From: Vespa crabro
Lineage: Eukaryota > Arthropoda > Insecta > Hymenoptera > Vespidae
Reading direction: 5' to 3'
NCBI RefSeq assembly: GCF_910589235.1
Contig: NC_060964.1
Coordinates: 1,445,071-1,509,070, forward strand
Length of the DNA stretch: 64,000 bases
Position numbers and translations under genes: made by a program. Positions 1-12,187 of this stretch are shown piece by piece; position 1 is the first letter of the stretch, and each line of letters starts with the position of its first letter. The notes below the pieces were generated by a model that was not told the DNA's origin, made no database searches, and saw nothing but the letters and a program-made list of their open reading frames with translations.

Positions 1-457
1 ATAAAAAAAAATAAATAAAAATAAAAATAAAAATAAAAGAAACAAAGAAAGAGGATAAAGTTTATTTTATGGATATTCTCACTAGACCGTTATTTGTTTC
101 ATTAAGCTGACTCGCGAATGACCCAGGGGTAATAACAAGAACGTTTCTTGCTTCTCGATATAAAAAAGAAGATGCGAACGCGGTAGGTCACAGCCGTCAT
201 ACTCTTCTCTCGAGCTCTAATTTAATCCGCGTTAAGGCGTTGCTAAGTAGACCCTACTCGTCAATCCGACTACTTAACGTTGCACCTTCCCTCAACAAAT
301 CTCTCATTCTCTACAACAACCTCCCACAACCTATCCTCTAAACACTTTTTTTTTTTATTTCAACCTCCTTTGCTATCCATTTATCAATTTTATTTATTCT
401 TTTTCGTTCGTTGTATGTATTTAATATTCCAATCTTTTTATTTATAGCATTTCTTAC

Positions 458-593
458 CTATCCAAGCAGTCTCTTTCTTCGTTGCTGGTATTTCCGCGTC
501 TTTAGCCTCGAGGTGTGGTACGAGGATAGCCGAGTACGCCATACTGAGACCAACTACTATGTGGAAAGAAGCCGCGATGAAGCATGCTAAGAT
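458..593 (-). CDS. Tret1-like sugar transporter, single exon (gene runs off the window start)
   Basis: A 136-nt exon reads ILACFIAASFHIVVGLSMAY and continues SAILVPHLEAKDAEIP to ETAWI. It is flanked by a TTTAG acceptor (595-594) and a GTAAG donor (457-453), starts in phase 0 and ends one base into a codon. It aligns with the second coding exon of the transporter at 40-45 kb (ILAGLAAHSGQISVGLSQGF, then SAILIPKLLESKF to ETSWI), and both exons begin at the same residue, so the two genes are paralogues. In this major-facilitator sugar-porter family the segment is transmembrane helix 1 and the first loop; the likely role is facilitated trehalose or hexose transport across the plasma membrane (family inference). 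The next exons lie below position 1. The exon carrying the start codon was not found with confidence; a weak candidate is at 7506-7532. I see no frame damage, but with only one exon a pseudogene cannot be excluded. Confidence 0.8.
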
Positions 594-1411
594 CTAAACC
601 GATCAGAATTTATTCATTAACAATTCTATAAGACCATAATTTTGTCTAATTCTCAAAATGTTTTATGTGAAATGATTTAATTTCAATAATTAAGTTGAAA
701 CATCTGAACTTTTCGATTTAATTCTAAACGCAATGTAGTGTTTGTTGCGAGGAAAAAATATATAAGTAAAAAAATATAAAACATGTAAGTGTAATAATAG
801 AACAAGGACTTTTTTTTAGAAACTAATAACTGATAACTGTTATCATTTATTAACAATTAGGTGTTCCTATTTAAAAATTTTAAATATTTAATGTATTACC
901 TGGCGAAAAGCTTTTTTAATATTTGTCGATTCGACGAAATTCTTATTCAGGCTTCGACTTGACACGATTGCATCTTTAAAGCATTCTCTCTCATTTTCCT
1001 CGATGTTCTTCGATGCCTCGCGTTCGACACTGTAAGAACAATTTTTTTTTGCTTTTTGTTTTTGTTTTGTTTTGTTTTTTTTTTCTTCTTTTTTTTTTAA
1101 TTATTATTCTCTTCTATCTTTTATTATTCGAAGAACTACATTCTTGAGAATTATTTATTATTGCGATTCTTCGCAAACAGATAGGTATTATTTATGTGGT
1201 ATGTCATCTATGGAATTGCATTCGCTTCTTGTGGATCGCTCTCTAGTTTGTGCCACATACATTATTAGCAATGTCGATGTGTGTTTCTAATTGCGTTATT
1301 CCTCATGTTAACTGTTGGAAGTTCTAATGAATTTTATTCTGAGCGTGAAAAAAATTTTATTGCGATTTTACGCAATTAAAAATATTCCATTAAGCTATTT
1401 TTCTTTTCTTT

Positions 1412-1413
<2 letters not shown>

Positions 1414-1447
<34 letters not shown>
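1414..1447. repeat. poly-T tract of about 34 bases
   Basis: Uninterrupted T run. Direct reading; could be a retroposed poly-A tail on the other strand, but no attached element was recognised. Confidence 0.9.
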
Positions 1448-1450
<3 letters not shown>

Positions 1451-2813
1451 CATTCGTATTATCACGTGGAAATATTATTTGTCAAAGATCTTGCTTAAAC
1501 AAATATAAATGATCCTTATAAGTTTAAATCTACAAAGATCAAAGTTTAGGAGTCTTGGAACTTAAAATCCAACGATCCATTACAATTAACAATTAATGAA
1601 CTTAACTACATATTCCCCATTTCTTAGCTAACTCTATGTCAAGTTGCAAAGTCAAATCGATTGTTTCCAAGCGAATTACCTTTCGTAACAAAGTGACATT
1701 AATGGATGCGACTTGGCATATGTTCTCTAGAAGCATTCATAATCAAGTTTACTCGATTCGTAGATACTATATATATATATATATATATATATAGATATTT
1801 ATATGTATGTATATCTATATAAAAATACACTACATAGTCATGTAATGCTTCGTAGTATGCATTCTTATATATATATATATATATATACACATATTTAACT
1901 TTCTCGAACGAAGCGGTCTTTCGAAAGGATTTTACGAACGTTAAACACTCTTACAAGGATTACTTTTTCTCACGCTCATCCTGCAATTAACGTCTTAAAG
2001 AAGAGAAAAAAAAACGCGTGTGAAAGTCTAAGTCAGAAAAAATCGACGGAATCGGTCAATGTCGGTTAAATGACATTCTGCTTTCGATTAATGCTACGAC
2101 TAAGCTAATACTACGACGGCAGTAGACGATGACATGTAATGATGAAACAACATTTGGACGATCGTGAATTACTTTGTTACATACGTAATATATAAATACA
2201 TATATATGTATGTATTCATGTATACATATATACATATATTACTTATGTGTATTTGTTATTAGATTGTTTTCGATTATATGCACACAATACATCCGCAAGT
2301 ATTATGATGTTATGTGAGATTCTGAACAATCATGAATTGTGCTCAGTCATGCCGGCTGTTCTTTTTTTTTGTGATCTTTTTTTTCTTTCTATATTTTTTT
2401 TCTTTTTCTTTTTTATATGTCGTAAAAAAGCAGTACTACCTACATATCGTCGTACGCCATTCCGTAGCATTCATCGATTATTTTCGACGCTCTTACTCGT
2501 GTAGAGTCGCGATCGCACCGTTATTATCTTCCTTTCTCATCCATGGACCCTTCTTATACTACGGCCGATAGCCCTGATGGCAGTTTCACGAACACGTTGA
2601 TATCTTGTATCTCTCGTATCAACGCCACCGCGACCAACACCACCACCTCTCATCCATTCTTCCTTTCGTCAGAGAAAATTCTATTTTTATTCTTTCGCCA
2701 AGGTTTTATGCCACAGCTTCGGCGTTTCCGTGCTTCGCTATTTCTACTATCTCTTTCTTATTGGTCCGTTAACGTTTTAGATTTGATTGGAAGTTATAAC
2801 GAATCTTTTGAAT

Positions 2814-2903
2814 GAGAGAAAAAGAGAGAGAGAGAGAGAGGGAGAGAGAGAGAGAGGGAGAAAGGAAGAGAGAGAAAGAGAAAGAGAGAGAGAGAGAGAG
2901 AGA
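2814..2903. repeat. (GA)n microsatellite, imperfect
   Basis: About 90 bp of GA dinucleotides with GG and AA interruptions. It ends the plus-strand open frame at 2543-2815. Confidence 0.95.
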
Positions 2904-3015
2904 TACAGAAATTCAATTAATCGCATCAAAAATTTGAAACACTTTTAACGTCTCTTCAACTGTCAAAATTCATCTAAATCAATATTATATATTGTTTGTT
3001 TCATCTATAACAATT

Positions 3016-3179
3016 ATTATATATATATATACATAATATATATATATATTATATATAATATATAATATATACATAATATATATATATATTATATAATATA
3101 TAATATATATATATATTATATATAATATATAATATATATATATTATATATAATATATAATATATATATATATATATATA
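3016..3179. repeat. (TA)n / ATATAATATA compound repeat
   Basis: About 160 bp of TA dinucleotides interleaved with ATAATATAT blocks, giving a higher-order period of roughly 20-50 bp. Confidence 0.9.
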
Positions 3180-3602
3180 GATATGATTTTATTAATAAAC
3201 GTTTATGCGTCGAAAATAAACATATAAAAATCAGTTAATAGATTATAATAGATTATAATCGGATAGGTTTAAAAATTGAACGGATTTATTTTATACGACA
3301 CAGTAATAAATTAAAAAAAAAAAAAAAAATAAGAGATGATTCTTAAAGACATTAAGAAAAAAATTATCGAATCGTTCGAGTGACTATTACTGGGTGTACA
3401 GGGTGTTTTTAACTTTTCTCCAGAGTTGTACAATACTACAAAGCCAACTCCGTCTACTCGATGACATTTCACGTTTCTATGCGATTCAAACGTTTCAACG
3501 CTCTCGATGCTTGCTTTGTCCGGCTATTGAAAACGCTAAAGACGTATGTATTGTAAAGTGTAATACATCATCGAGCTAATATGTTTGAACGTGCAATATT
3601 CA

Positions 3603-3644
3603 TTCGTTCGTCCGTTCGTTCGGTCGTTCGTTCGTTCGTTCGTT
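3603..3644. repeat. (TTCG)n tetranucleotide repeat
   Basis: About ten TTCG units with a TCCG and a GGTCG variant. It lies between two TACAGGGTG-type motifs at about 3398 and 3679. Confidence 0.9.
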
Positions 3645-4783
3645 ACGAGGGACAGTAATTATAGTTCTTGCGAGTTATACAGGGTGGGACAAAAGTTACT
3701 ACGGTTCTTACGTGATCTCGCAATCTGAGAAAAAGAACAAAAAAGATGAACTTAAAAAATTTCGGAAAGGGCTAATCGAATTTTTTTTTATCTTTTTTTT
3801 TTTCTTCTTTCAAATTATACTTTGGAACTTTCGATCCATCCCGTATTATGCATGTTTAACTTTTCTTAAATTTTCTTCTTTTATTTCTTTTCTTTTTGTT
3901 GTTCATTACGTAACGATTGACAATGATCGACGAACTACTCATATGATTTACAAAATGAGAAACTTTAGTTTTCATTTTTACAAATCAAAATACCTGCTTT
4001 ATGCTTTTGATATGTATATATTTTGAACTGATTTAAAGTAAACATACTATACTTCAATATTTTGAAAATGGAATAATATATTTAATTCATTAATTTTTTC
4101 AATGACTACGATCATCGACATGCTAATCAAGTATTTACTTATACATAAGTTTCTCAACTGTAATTAATAGTTTATGTTTATTCTCTTCTATATCATCGTC
4201 AATTTATTTATTTAATTGTTTTGAACAATTATCTTCCTTTTTCTCTCTGTTTCTCTTCTCTCTTTATATAGATTACTTTGTTTTATTTATTAAGAGTAAT
4301 TAAAAAATTGTATTTAGATCAAATAATAATTCATCAGAGAACACGTGTTATATAAAAGTATTTTACTCTGAACCATCTGTTATAAAAGAGATTAAAGTTT
4401 TAATCATTTCAACATATAACATGATTAATAACATGATTAAAAAAAAAGAAAGAGAGAAGTTAAAAAAGAAAATAACATAAAAACATAGTTCAAAGTGAAA
4501 ATATGTCATTGGTCGACATTGATTATCTAATCTTTTACGTTTACTGTCTAAACGCTTTTTTGTTTTAAAAATTGAAAAGATAAAAAATGTCACTAAAGAG
4601 ATTTAAATTTGAATGGAAGGGACGTTTTAAGATTCACTGTGAAAAAAAAAAAAGAAAAAAGAAAGAAAAAAGGAGAAAAAATAAAAGAAAACTTTTAATA
4701 GAATGAAATCATTATTTCGAGCAAAAAGTTTTCGTTTTTCTTTCTTTTTCACTTTTTTTTTATCTTTTTATTCATTCATTCAT

Positions 4784-4814
<31 letters not shown>

Positions 4815-5597
4815 TTTTTTGATATATTTTAGGTATTGTAAGGGTTAATAAACTTTCAGAAAAATTCTCCGCAAAACTTAATCGTGTCTGTGAAATATCG
4901 TATAATAGCCGACACGTTTCTTAGTCGGTTGTGCTTATGCGTTGAAATGACTATCTAGCTCTCGTATACATGACGTTACGTCATGGATATTTTGAATTTG
5001 AAGTAGTATCGAGACAGGAAGAATTGTAATCAGTTTCTCCAACACTCGACGTTACTCTTAGCATTACCTTTATAGTTTGTTTCATTTGTAAATTTCGATA
5101 AAAATGATTAAAGATAGAATTAAAATCGATAATTAGTTACGAGCATCTCGATTAATAAGAATTATCCTATTGTATTTATAAAAAAAAAAAAAAGAAATGA
5201 ACGAAATCCGCGCTAAATGTTCAGGTGAACATTGAATTTCTCAAATGTGTCATCTTAATAGGACCTACTTTGTTGGATAATTGATGATTAAGACGAAAAA
5301 AAAAATTAAATAAAACAATAACAAAGAAAACGAAAAAAGATTTATTATTAATACGTTAATGTTTTCATTCTACATATTAAACAATAGACAACAAGAATGA
5401 ACGAGATAACAGTAGTACGTGAAAAAATAGATAAATATCGCTGTTGTCTATTCTATGACCACGACATAAAAAGCGCACACTTGCTTGTCATAAATAATAT
5501 ATATTATCATTATTTATATGAATTTTGTTTCAAGCAAACGGTATGACTTTTTTTTAATATTGCAATATCTCGAAATTAATATTGTAACGTAACGATG

Positions 5598-5599
<2 letters not shown>

Positions 5600-5680
<81 letters not shown>

Positions 5681-5716
5681 GTAATAATAATAATAATAAT
5701 AGTAATAATAATAATT
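5600..5716. repeat. (AAT)n microsatellite
   Basis: About 39 AAT trinucleotides with a few CAG/TAG interruptions near the 3' end. Confidence 0.95.
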
Positions 5717-7505
5717 AGGAATATTGAAAAAAAATAATTGATTGCGCAATTCCTTCCAATAGCAATTTTTCGAAATTTGTTGAATACGTCATTCGTTATA
5801 GTGATTTTAGTCCAACCATAACATCAAAGTTTTCTAAAATATTCTCAACCGCATTGGCTCGAACCAAATTTAGGATTTAGTTGTTTCTTATTCGTCATTC
5901 GAAGAAAAACAACATTAAGTAAATGGATATTCATTCAAGGATCAAGAAATAATACGTGTACATTTGTAACTAAGTAAGTAAGTACATATATACGAATGGC
6001 TGGTTAGCGTGGGACAAATTTGTATTATATAAGCGAGTCCGATCATTTCCTTTTTCTTTGACGATCATCATAAATAGAAAAATCTTTTTATCTATTTCTG
6101 TCAATATATGCTTTCATATATATATTTATATATATTTCTTTTTTTTCTTTAAACGATCTTTTAAATCGGTCTGACAGTGTAAATCGTTACCTTGCTATAA
6201 GTATAATATCAAAATATAATCGATCGTATCAGTTTATCTATAATTAGTGCTGATTCATAACAATTATCATAGTAAACACGTGGAGATAAAGGAAAAAGAA
6301 AGAGAAAAAGAGAGAGAGAGAGAAAAAGAGATAAATAGACAGATAGATGACAAAACAAAATTTGACTTACAATTTAAACTAAACAAAATTTAGAAAAATT
6401 TATTGCAATAACAGGAAATAAAATAGAAAAAAGAACTTTAGTTTGTTCGAAAGAAAAAAGAACGAATGAAAAAAAAAGAAAGAAACGAAAAAAAAATTAT
6501 TGTAAACGATACAATAAAACCGTGACGATAAAGTTTAAGAGTAGCAAAAAAAAAAATTCATATAAAGTATTATTTTTATGTTTGCTTACGTATTATAACA
6601 TTTACATTACGTATTATAACATTTTTTCGAATAGCGATAAATTTAATCATTCATACTATTTATGACAATTTAATCTAGAGATTTGAGACCGTTGACTTAA
6701 TAATTATTGGCAAGCGGATTTATGAGTTGTGATGCTATATTATTTCTTTTTTTTTCCTTTCTTTTCTTTTTCTTTTATGATTTGCAAATATCATGTTGTA
6801 TTAGGACAAGGACATGTTTTCAAAAAGAAAAGAAGAGAAAAAGTATATACTTCTACTACGTAGATAGATACTATTGCGTGTTCGGAAAACGTAATGAGTA
6901 GATATCGTTTCGGGTACGATTGAGGAATAAGAAATTCGAGAATTTTGCTATGTTGGTGGCCAATTCATCATGTTTTCAAAATAAAAAAAAAGAAATGGAA
7001 ATTTATTTATCATAGTATAGTATTTAAATTTTTTTTTCTTGAAACGTTAAATTGCTTTACGAGACATTATAAAAAATTTCAATGTCAAATGATTATATTG
7101 CCACTAAACTGATGTTTTATTTTGCGAGTTTATTCGCAATCATCCAAAAAAAGAGAGAAAAGAGAGAGAGAGAGAGAGAAACTAAAGATAAAATAAAATA
7201 TAAGGAAAAAAAAAAGAAAAAAAAAAAAAGTTCCCAAATATTAAATAAAGAAGATCGCGCTTATCGAGAAAGAAACGATTTGTTACTTATCATCGTTCAT
7301 TTTCTGTTTATTTTTCTTTATTTCACATTTATTTATTTATTTTGTTTTTGTTTTCTTAGAAACGAATTCTCTCGGTAAGCTTTTTTTCTTTTTCAATTAT
7401 TTTCGTTTTTCTTAAATATTTTTTTGTAATAAACAGATTAAACGAAAGTACGCATATACAAACAAAACATATAAATCATATTATTATGCTCTTTGTAATA
7501 CTCAC

Positions 7506-7532
7506 CTTAATGAGTATGGATCCATGTTTGTC
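7506..7532 (-). other. Candidate small coding exon upstream of the 458-593 transporter exon
   Basis: Reading DKHGSILIK, this 27-nt stretch is followed by a perfect donor (AAG|GTGAGT, donor 7505-7500) in phase 0, the phase needed to join the ILACF exon at 593. The sister gene has a similar short hydrophilic exon (ending EDKKG) directly before its homologous exon. The proposed acceptor (CGTAG) lacks a pyrimidine tract and no start codon is in frame, so this is only a hypothesis. An overlapping frame at 7507-7668 is open for 53 codons (ends ERHVGQTWIHTH) and is equally unexplained. Confidence 0.25.
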
Positions 7533-8796
7533 CTACGTGCCTTTCTATTAAATTAATGTACTGATAAATGGCCTTTTTGTCCGATAGCTTCTCCTCCTTT
7601 TTTCCTTTTGTTTTTTTTTCTTCTTTTCCGTTTTTTTCCCACTTTTGTAGAAATGAATTACGTTCCTCTTAAAGTAAATCTTCATTAACTGGATATGCCT
7701 TGTCCCAATACCAAGACCATTTTATTCGCTGAAACAATCACATTTACCAACGTTACAAATGAACACGAGAGAAAATCAATATTAACACGTGCCGATCGTT
7801 TACCATCAACGACAATTTTATGGAAAACTTTCTACGTGGAAAATATTGTGAGAAATGTTAAAACGAACAACTTTCTTTTGCTTTCCCTGGCTAGTAATTT
7901 GAAAGGGGCAAAGGGGAGGAGGGGAGGAAGAAAAAAGAAAAAAGGAAGACAAAAAAAAAGAAAAAAAAAAAAAAAAAGAAAATTGAAAAATTATTATTAA
8001 ATGATAATATAGTATAAAATTGATCGAGTTTTATAACCTATCGAAGAAATCAATCTCTTGCATCTAAACTCCTTTCGATCTTGTCTATGCCAATCGTAAG
8101 TTAGAAATTCCATTCTAACGATTAGATTCTGGAGCAGTTTAGAAAGACTTCCTATCTGTATCCAAGTCAATTCCGTATGTACGAAAGTACGTTAAATGAA
8201 ACAAAAAGAAAAAAAAAACAAAAAAGAAAGGAAAGAAAACCATAGATCGTTATATCCGTATAATTTTCTTCTTTCGTTGTTCGATCGAAGCTAGTTTAAT
8301 ATTTATTAACTGGAATAAGTTAAGTATATTTTTGTATGAAAGATCCTAGAATCAGTGATGAAATTCGTTCGTAATTTGTCCAATCTTTTCTTTTTCGTTA
8401 AGAGAAACAACAGGGGCACGTTGTTCAACAATGAGAATCACGTGTTCCAAATCTTTATATCATGTTAAACAGACTAACATGAAATACGTAAAATTGATAT
8501 TCGTTTCGAAAATTTCTATCGCTATATATATATATATATATATATATATACTTATTTTCATTAAAGAATTATTCATATCATTCAATCACTCATCGATCAG
8601 TAGATCGAAAGTTACGATAATATTCTTGTATCATAAGAAGGTAGAAATAATGCATTGGAATAGAGAAAGATAAAAGATAGGAAGGAGTACAATCAAATAC
8701 AATTTTTTATCGTGTATATTAAATAAAAGAAAAAGAAATATATATATAAAAACAAAAAAAAGGAAAGAAAAGATTGAATGCTTGAGATATCGTTTT

Positions 8797-8858
8797 ATCT
8801 TCTTTCCGGCGCGTCAAGTTTAACGGGATCGTTTTTCTTCTTCTTCTCCTTCGCCCCT
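8797..8858 (-). other. Candidate exon, unknown product (reads GAKEKKKKNDPVKLDAPERR, stop)
   Basis: An acceptor CATTTCAG (ending 8859) precedes a short frame ending in TAA at 8797. It joins in phase to a donor-bearing sequence at 10189 (reading KENKEKSKEE, donor GTGAGT), giving a lysine-rich C-terminus. The upstream piece has an in-frame TGA and no ATG, so either another exon precedes it or these are 5' untranslated exons. No protein family recognised. Confidence 0.25.
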
Positions 8859-9042
8859 CTGAAATGAGACTTGACTAAAGTAAAATTAGAATTAATCATT
8901 GATCAATATTTTTTTCTTTCAAGTAATTTTTTTTTAAAACGATAATTTTTTCTCTTGTTGATTTATTAATAGAAAAAGTAACGTTCAGGTAATAATATTG
9001 GATTATAACTAATCATTCTATCTTAAAGTAAATCCAAGTTAC

Positions 9043-9098
<56 letters not shown>

Positions 9099-9964
9099 AT
9101 GACATATATAAAAGAAAAATATTTCTTTATTCTATAAATATTCGTTTAAGATTAACAATATAAGAATACATATAATTTGATTCGACGAACCTTTCATACG
9201 CGATTGAATCCATTCGTTCGAATACATAGTTCGATCAAAGGTTGCACAAAGGAAACCAGCGCTTATATGGCTGACTAACACAGACGTACTACCAACTTTA
9301 TATGTAACTTTCCAAGTGCTTACACGCAGAGATTGAGAAATGGGCGAATTGAAACTGTTTTATCTTACGATAAATTATTCTACTATTTTACAGGTCACGG
9401 TCGTAATGTAAAGTTGCATATCGATGATAATCAACACAAACATTATCGCACAGACTTATCACGTATAAAACGTAAGAAAAAAAAATATAAAATAAAGCGA
9501 AGGAAAAAAAAAGATAATAATTAACGATAAAGAACAAAAAAATTGTTAAATCACGCACGTCTGAAAATAATATCTAAAATTGACGTAAAAGAATATAGAA
9601 AAGAGAATTTGTTTTCTTCTCTCTCTCTCTCTCTCTCTTTTTGCTATTAAATACGTGCCAAAGAAGAAGAAAATAGCATTATGTAATATCTTCATTAGAT
9701 TATTTGAAATTATTTCACCTGATGTATTTAATACATCAAAATGGTTGGTGTAATAATACCACGAATAAATTTTCTTACGTGATCGAAAGAACAAAGAAAG
9801 AATAAAAAATGAAAATGAACGATGATTTGGATCGACAATATTCTTGATACAGGATATAAATATATATATATATATATATATATGTACATATGTATGTAAA
9901 CACATGAGTAAATACATAAAATACGTAATGTAATTATGATGTTCGTACGATTCTAATGCAAATG

Positions 9965-9981
9965 AAAGAGAGAGAGAGAGG

Positions 9982-10027
<46 letters not shown>

Positions 10028-10106
10028 CAGAGAGAGACAGAGAGAGAGAGAGACGAGAGAGACGAGAGAGACGAGAGAGAGAGAGAGAGAGACGAGAGAA
10101 ACGAGA
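9965..10106. repeat. (GA)n / GACGAGA microsatellite
   Basis: About 140 bp of GA with ACAGAG and GACGAGA higher-order variants. Both strands stay open in several frames for this reason alone. Confidence 0.95.
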
Positions 10107-10139
10107 ATATAAAAATATATATTTTACAATACCAATCTA

Positions 10140-10533
10140 AGGACGCGCAGGAGTTGTTTGGAATTCGCGACTGGTGGAAGAAACTCACCTTTCTTCCTTG
10201 CTCTTCTCCTTGTTTTCCTTAGTAGACCGCTTCGTTCACGTTGATCGCGGTCGTTCGGTCTCCGTTTCGAGAGCCGTTCGTTCCTTTTCTGTCCGTTGCT
10301 CCAGTAGAAACGGGAATTGCAGGACGGCGAAAGAGTATGGGGGAATAATCGGCGAGGAGAATAGTCGAGAAGGGCGAAACCGTAAAATCTCTTTAGTATG
10401 TATGTATGTATATATATGCGTGTGCGTGTGTATGCGTGTGCGCGCGTGCGTGCCTGCGTATACGTATAGCTTTGTGTAGATGCACACGCACACGTATGTG
10501 TGTCCGTAGAGTAATATATCAGTATATATGTAT

Positions 10534-10564
<31 letters not shown>

Positions 10565-10760
10565 TGTATATAACGTGTCCTAATATAAAAAGTAAGAATG
10601 TATGAGAACGATGATGAAGGGTAGAAAACACGAATAACAATCCTTACGAAGCGAAACGCACGACGGTCGAGACGCGACTGCCATCCGGCTTGCCGGTGCT
10701 TCTTTACACACACCGTTAGCAGAGCCGCCGCAAATCGAGTCGCCGCAGATCGTCGTCGTC
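10140..10760 (-). promoter_or_regulatory. GC-richer CpG island with a good minus-strand splice donor; candidate promoter and 5' UTR exon
   Basis: In an AT-rich background, 10140-10380 and 10620-10760 are rich in GC and CpG. A consensus donor, AAG|GTGAGT, lies on the minus strand (exon end 10189). Several frames upstream of it contain stops and no convincing start, which fits an untranslated first exon, possibly of the transporter at 458-593. The middle (10396-10571) is a TG/TA microsatellite. No clear TATA box or initiator was fixed. Confidence 0.35.
10396..10571. repeat. TATG/TGCG/TA compound microsatellite
   Basis: Alternating purine-pyrimidine tract (GTATGTATG, GTGCGTGTG, TATATGTATG), a potential Z-DNA-forming sequence. 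Confidence 0.9.
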
Positions 10761-10855
10761 GTCGTCGTCGTCGTCGTAGTCGTAGTCGTCGTAGTCGTCG
10801 TAGTCGTCGTTGTCATCGTCGTCGTTGTCATCGTCATCATTATCATTATCGTTGT
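10750..10855. repeat. (CGT)n trinucleotide repeat with variants
   Basis: About 35 units of CGT with AGT and TGT/CAT variants. It would code for poly-Thr, poly-Asp or poly-Val depending on frame; no flanking coding signal was seen. Confidence 0.9.
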
Positions 10856-11399
10856 CCGATACGTTCGATGAACGTACAATATCGTAACAGTAATTCTTTA
10901 CCCGTTGTCAATTTAAGGGTTGTACATGTATTACGACAAAAAAGTACGTGATATGTGACATTAAACGACGCACCTTCGAGGAATATCTTTTTCTTCTTTT
11001 TTTTTTTTTCTTTTTTTTCGATAACGTCTAAATTTGTCTATATAAACGTCTAGAGTTTCTTTCACCGGTTTTTTTTTTTTTATTTATTTCTTTTTTGGTT
11101 TTTTCCTTTTCGAACGACACTCTTTCCAATCTTCAAGGTTATGTATAGGTAAAACAAATCGTATCCATAAATTTACTTTTTTATTTATTTTTTTTTTCTT
11201 GATACATAAGTCGATACACTATGCTAATAAAAATATGTTAATCTGTTCGGAAAAAAACATCGATGGGCTTTGATATGCAGATAGATATTACGTTGAAAAA
11301 CCTATTATGTTTAAATTGTATATATTGATTCTTTTCGATCGAATTATTTATTATTTATTTTTTCGTATTTTTCGTTCTATTTTTTCTTTCTTGCATCAA

Positions 11400-11402
<3 letters not shown>

Positions 11403-11447
<45 letters not shown>
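11403..11447. repeat. (CT)n microsatellite
   Basis: Uninterrupted CT dinucleotide run of about 45 bp. Confidence 0.95.
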
Positions 11448-11450
<3 letters not shown>

Positions 11451-11782
11451 GTTCTTTAAATCGTTTTATATTCCATTCATATTGCAAATTATAATTCTAT
11501 AGATTATATTCAATCTTATTTGAAAGTACAATGATTATGATTCGTTAAATTAATTTTTCTGGAACAGGCGAAATGACTCATAGTTGGAAAGATTTTAATT
11601 TAAGACTTATAAGTAAAAATTTTTGTTAAATATTTTTAAATTGATAAGTTACATTCTTCTCTCTTTTATCTCCTCTATATTAAAATTTTTAAAGTACAGA
11701 ACTAAACTCTTTTATAAATAGTTTTTAACGATTATTATAAATATCTATTTTTTTTGCAAGCTTATCAATAAACGATTACAAC

Positions 11783-11833
<51 letters not shown>

Positions 11834-12187
11834 ATACATATCTCTATATTGTTATTTGAATCATTTATGTAAACATCATATGTATTGAAACATTCAATCG
11901 ATAGAACAAAGATATGGATGCCATTTAACCATCGTTTAAAAGAAATAGAAAGAATATCAATCGCATTATTTCATTTTTGGAACATTAAAAATTAGCAAAT
12001 TTTTTATTGTTTGATATTCATCGATGGTAAAAATTTATTTATATGGATAATTATAAATTATTTGTCTTCATTTTGCGTTAATACGTTCGCTTTTATTTTT
12101 TTTTTTAAGTTACTTATTGCTGATGGTACTTAAATTACTGCTTCGTAAGCTGCAGATTAGAAGTATATGTTGACAAATATTAAGACA

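Larger units (their letters stand above)
594..7500. other. Gene-poor, repeat-rich stretch (probable intron or flank of the 458-593 gene)
   Basis: No coding exon with splice sites and protein similarity was recognised on either strand. Content is mostly poly-A/poly-T, (TA)n, (GA)n and (AAT)n tracts with unique AT-rich spacers. The long frames here, such as the plus-strand one at 2543-2815, have no recognisable domain. If the 458-593 transporter starts near 7.5-10.7 kb, this stretch is its intron. Confidence 0.5.

Noticed and set aside
2543..2815. 90-residue plus-strand frame starting MDPSYTTADSPDGS
   Set aside because: Not low-complexity at first, but it ends in a (GA)n tract and shows no domain, promoter or splice signal that I could support.
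9956..10222. Open frames on both strands rich in Arg-Glu or Leu-Ser
   Set aside because: Translation of a (GA)n microsatellite; no unique sequence with similarity.
10580..10879. Frame with a long poly-Thr run on the minus strand
   Set aside because: Product of the CGT/CAT trinucleotide repeat; the non-repeat part has no recognisable domain and no supporting splice sites.
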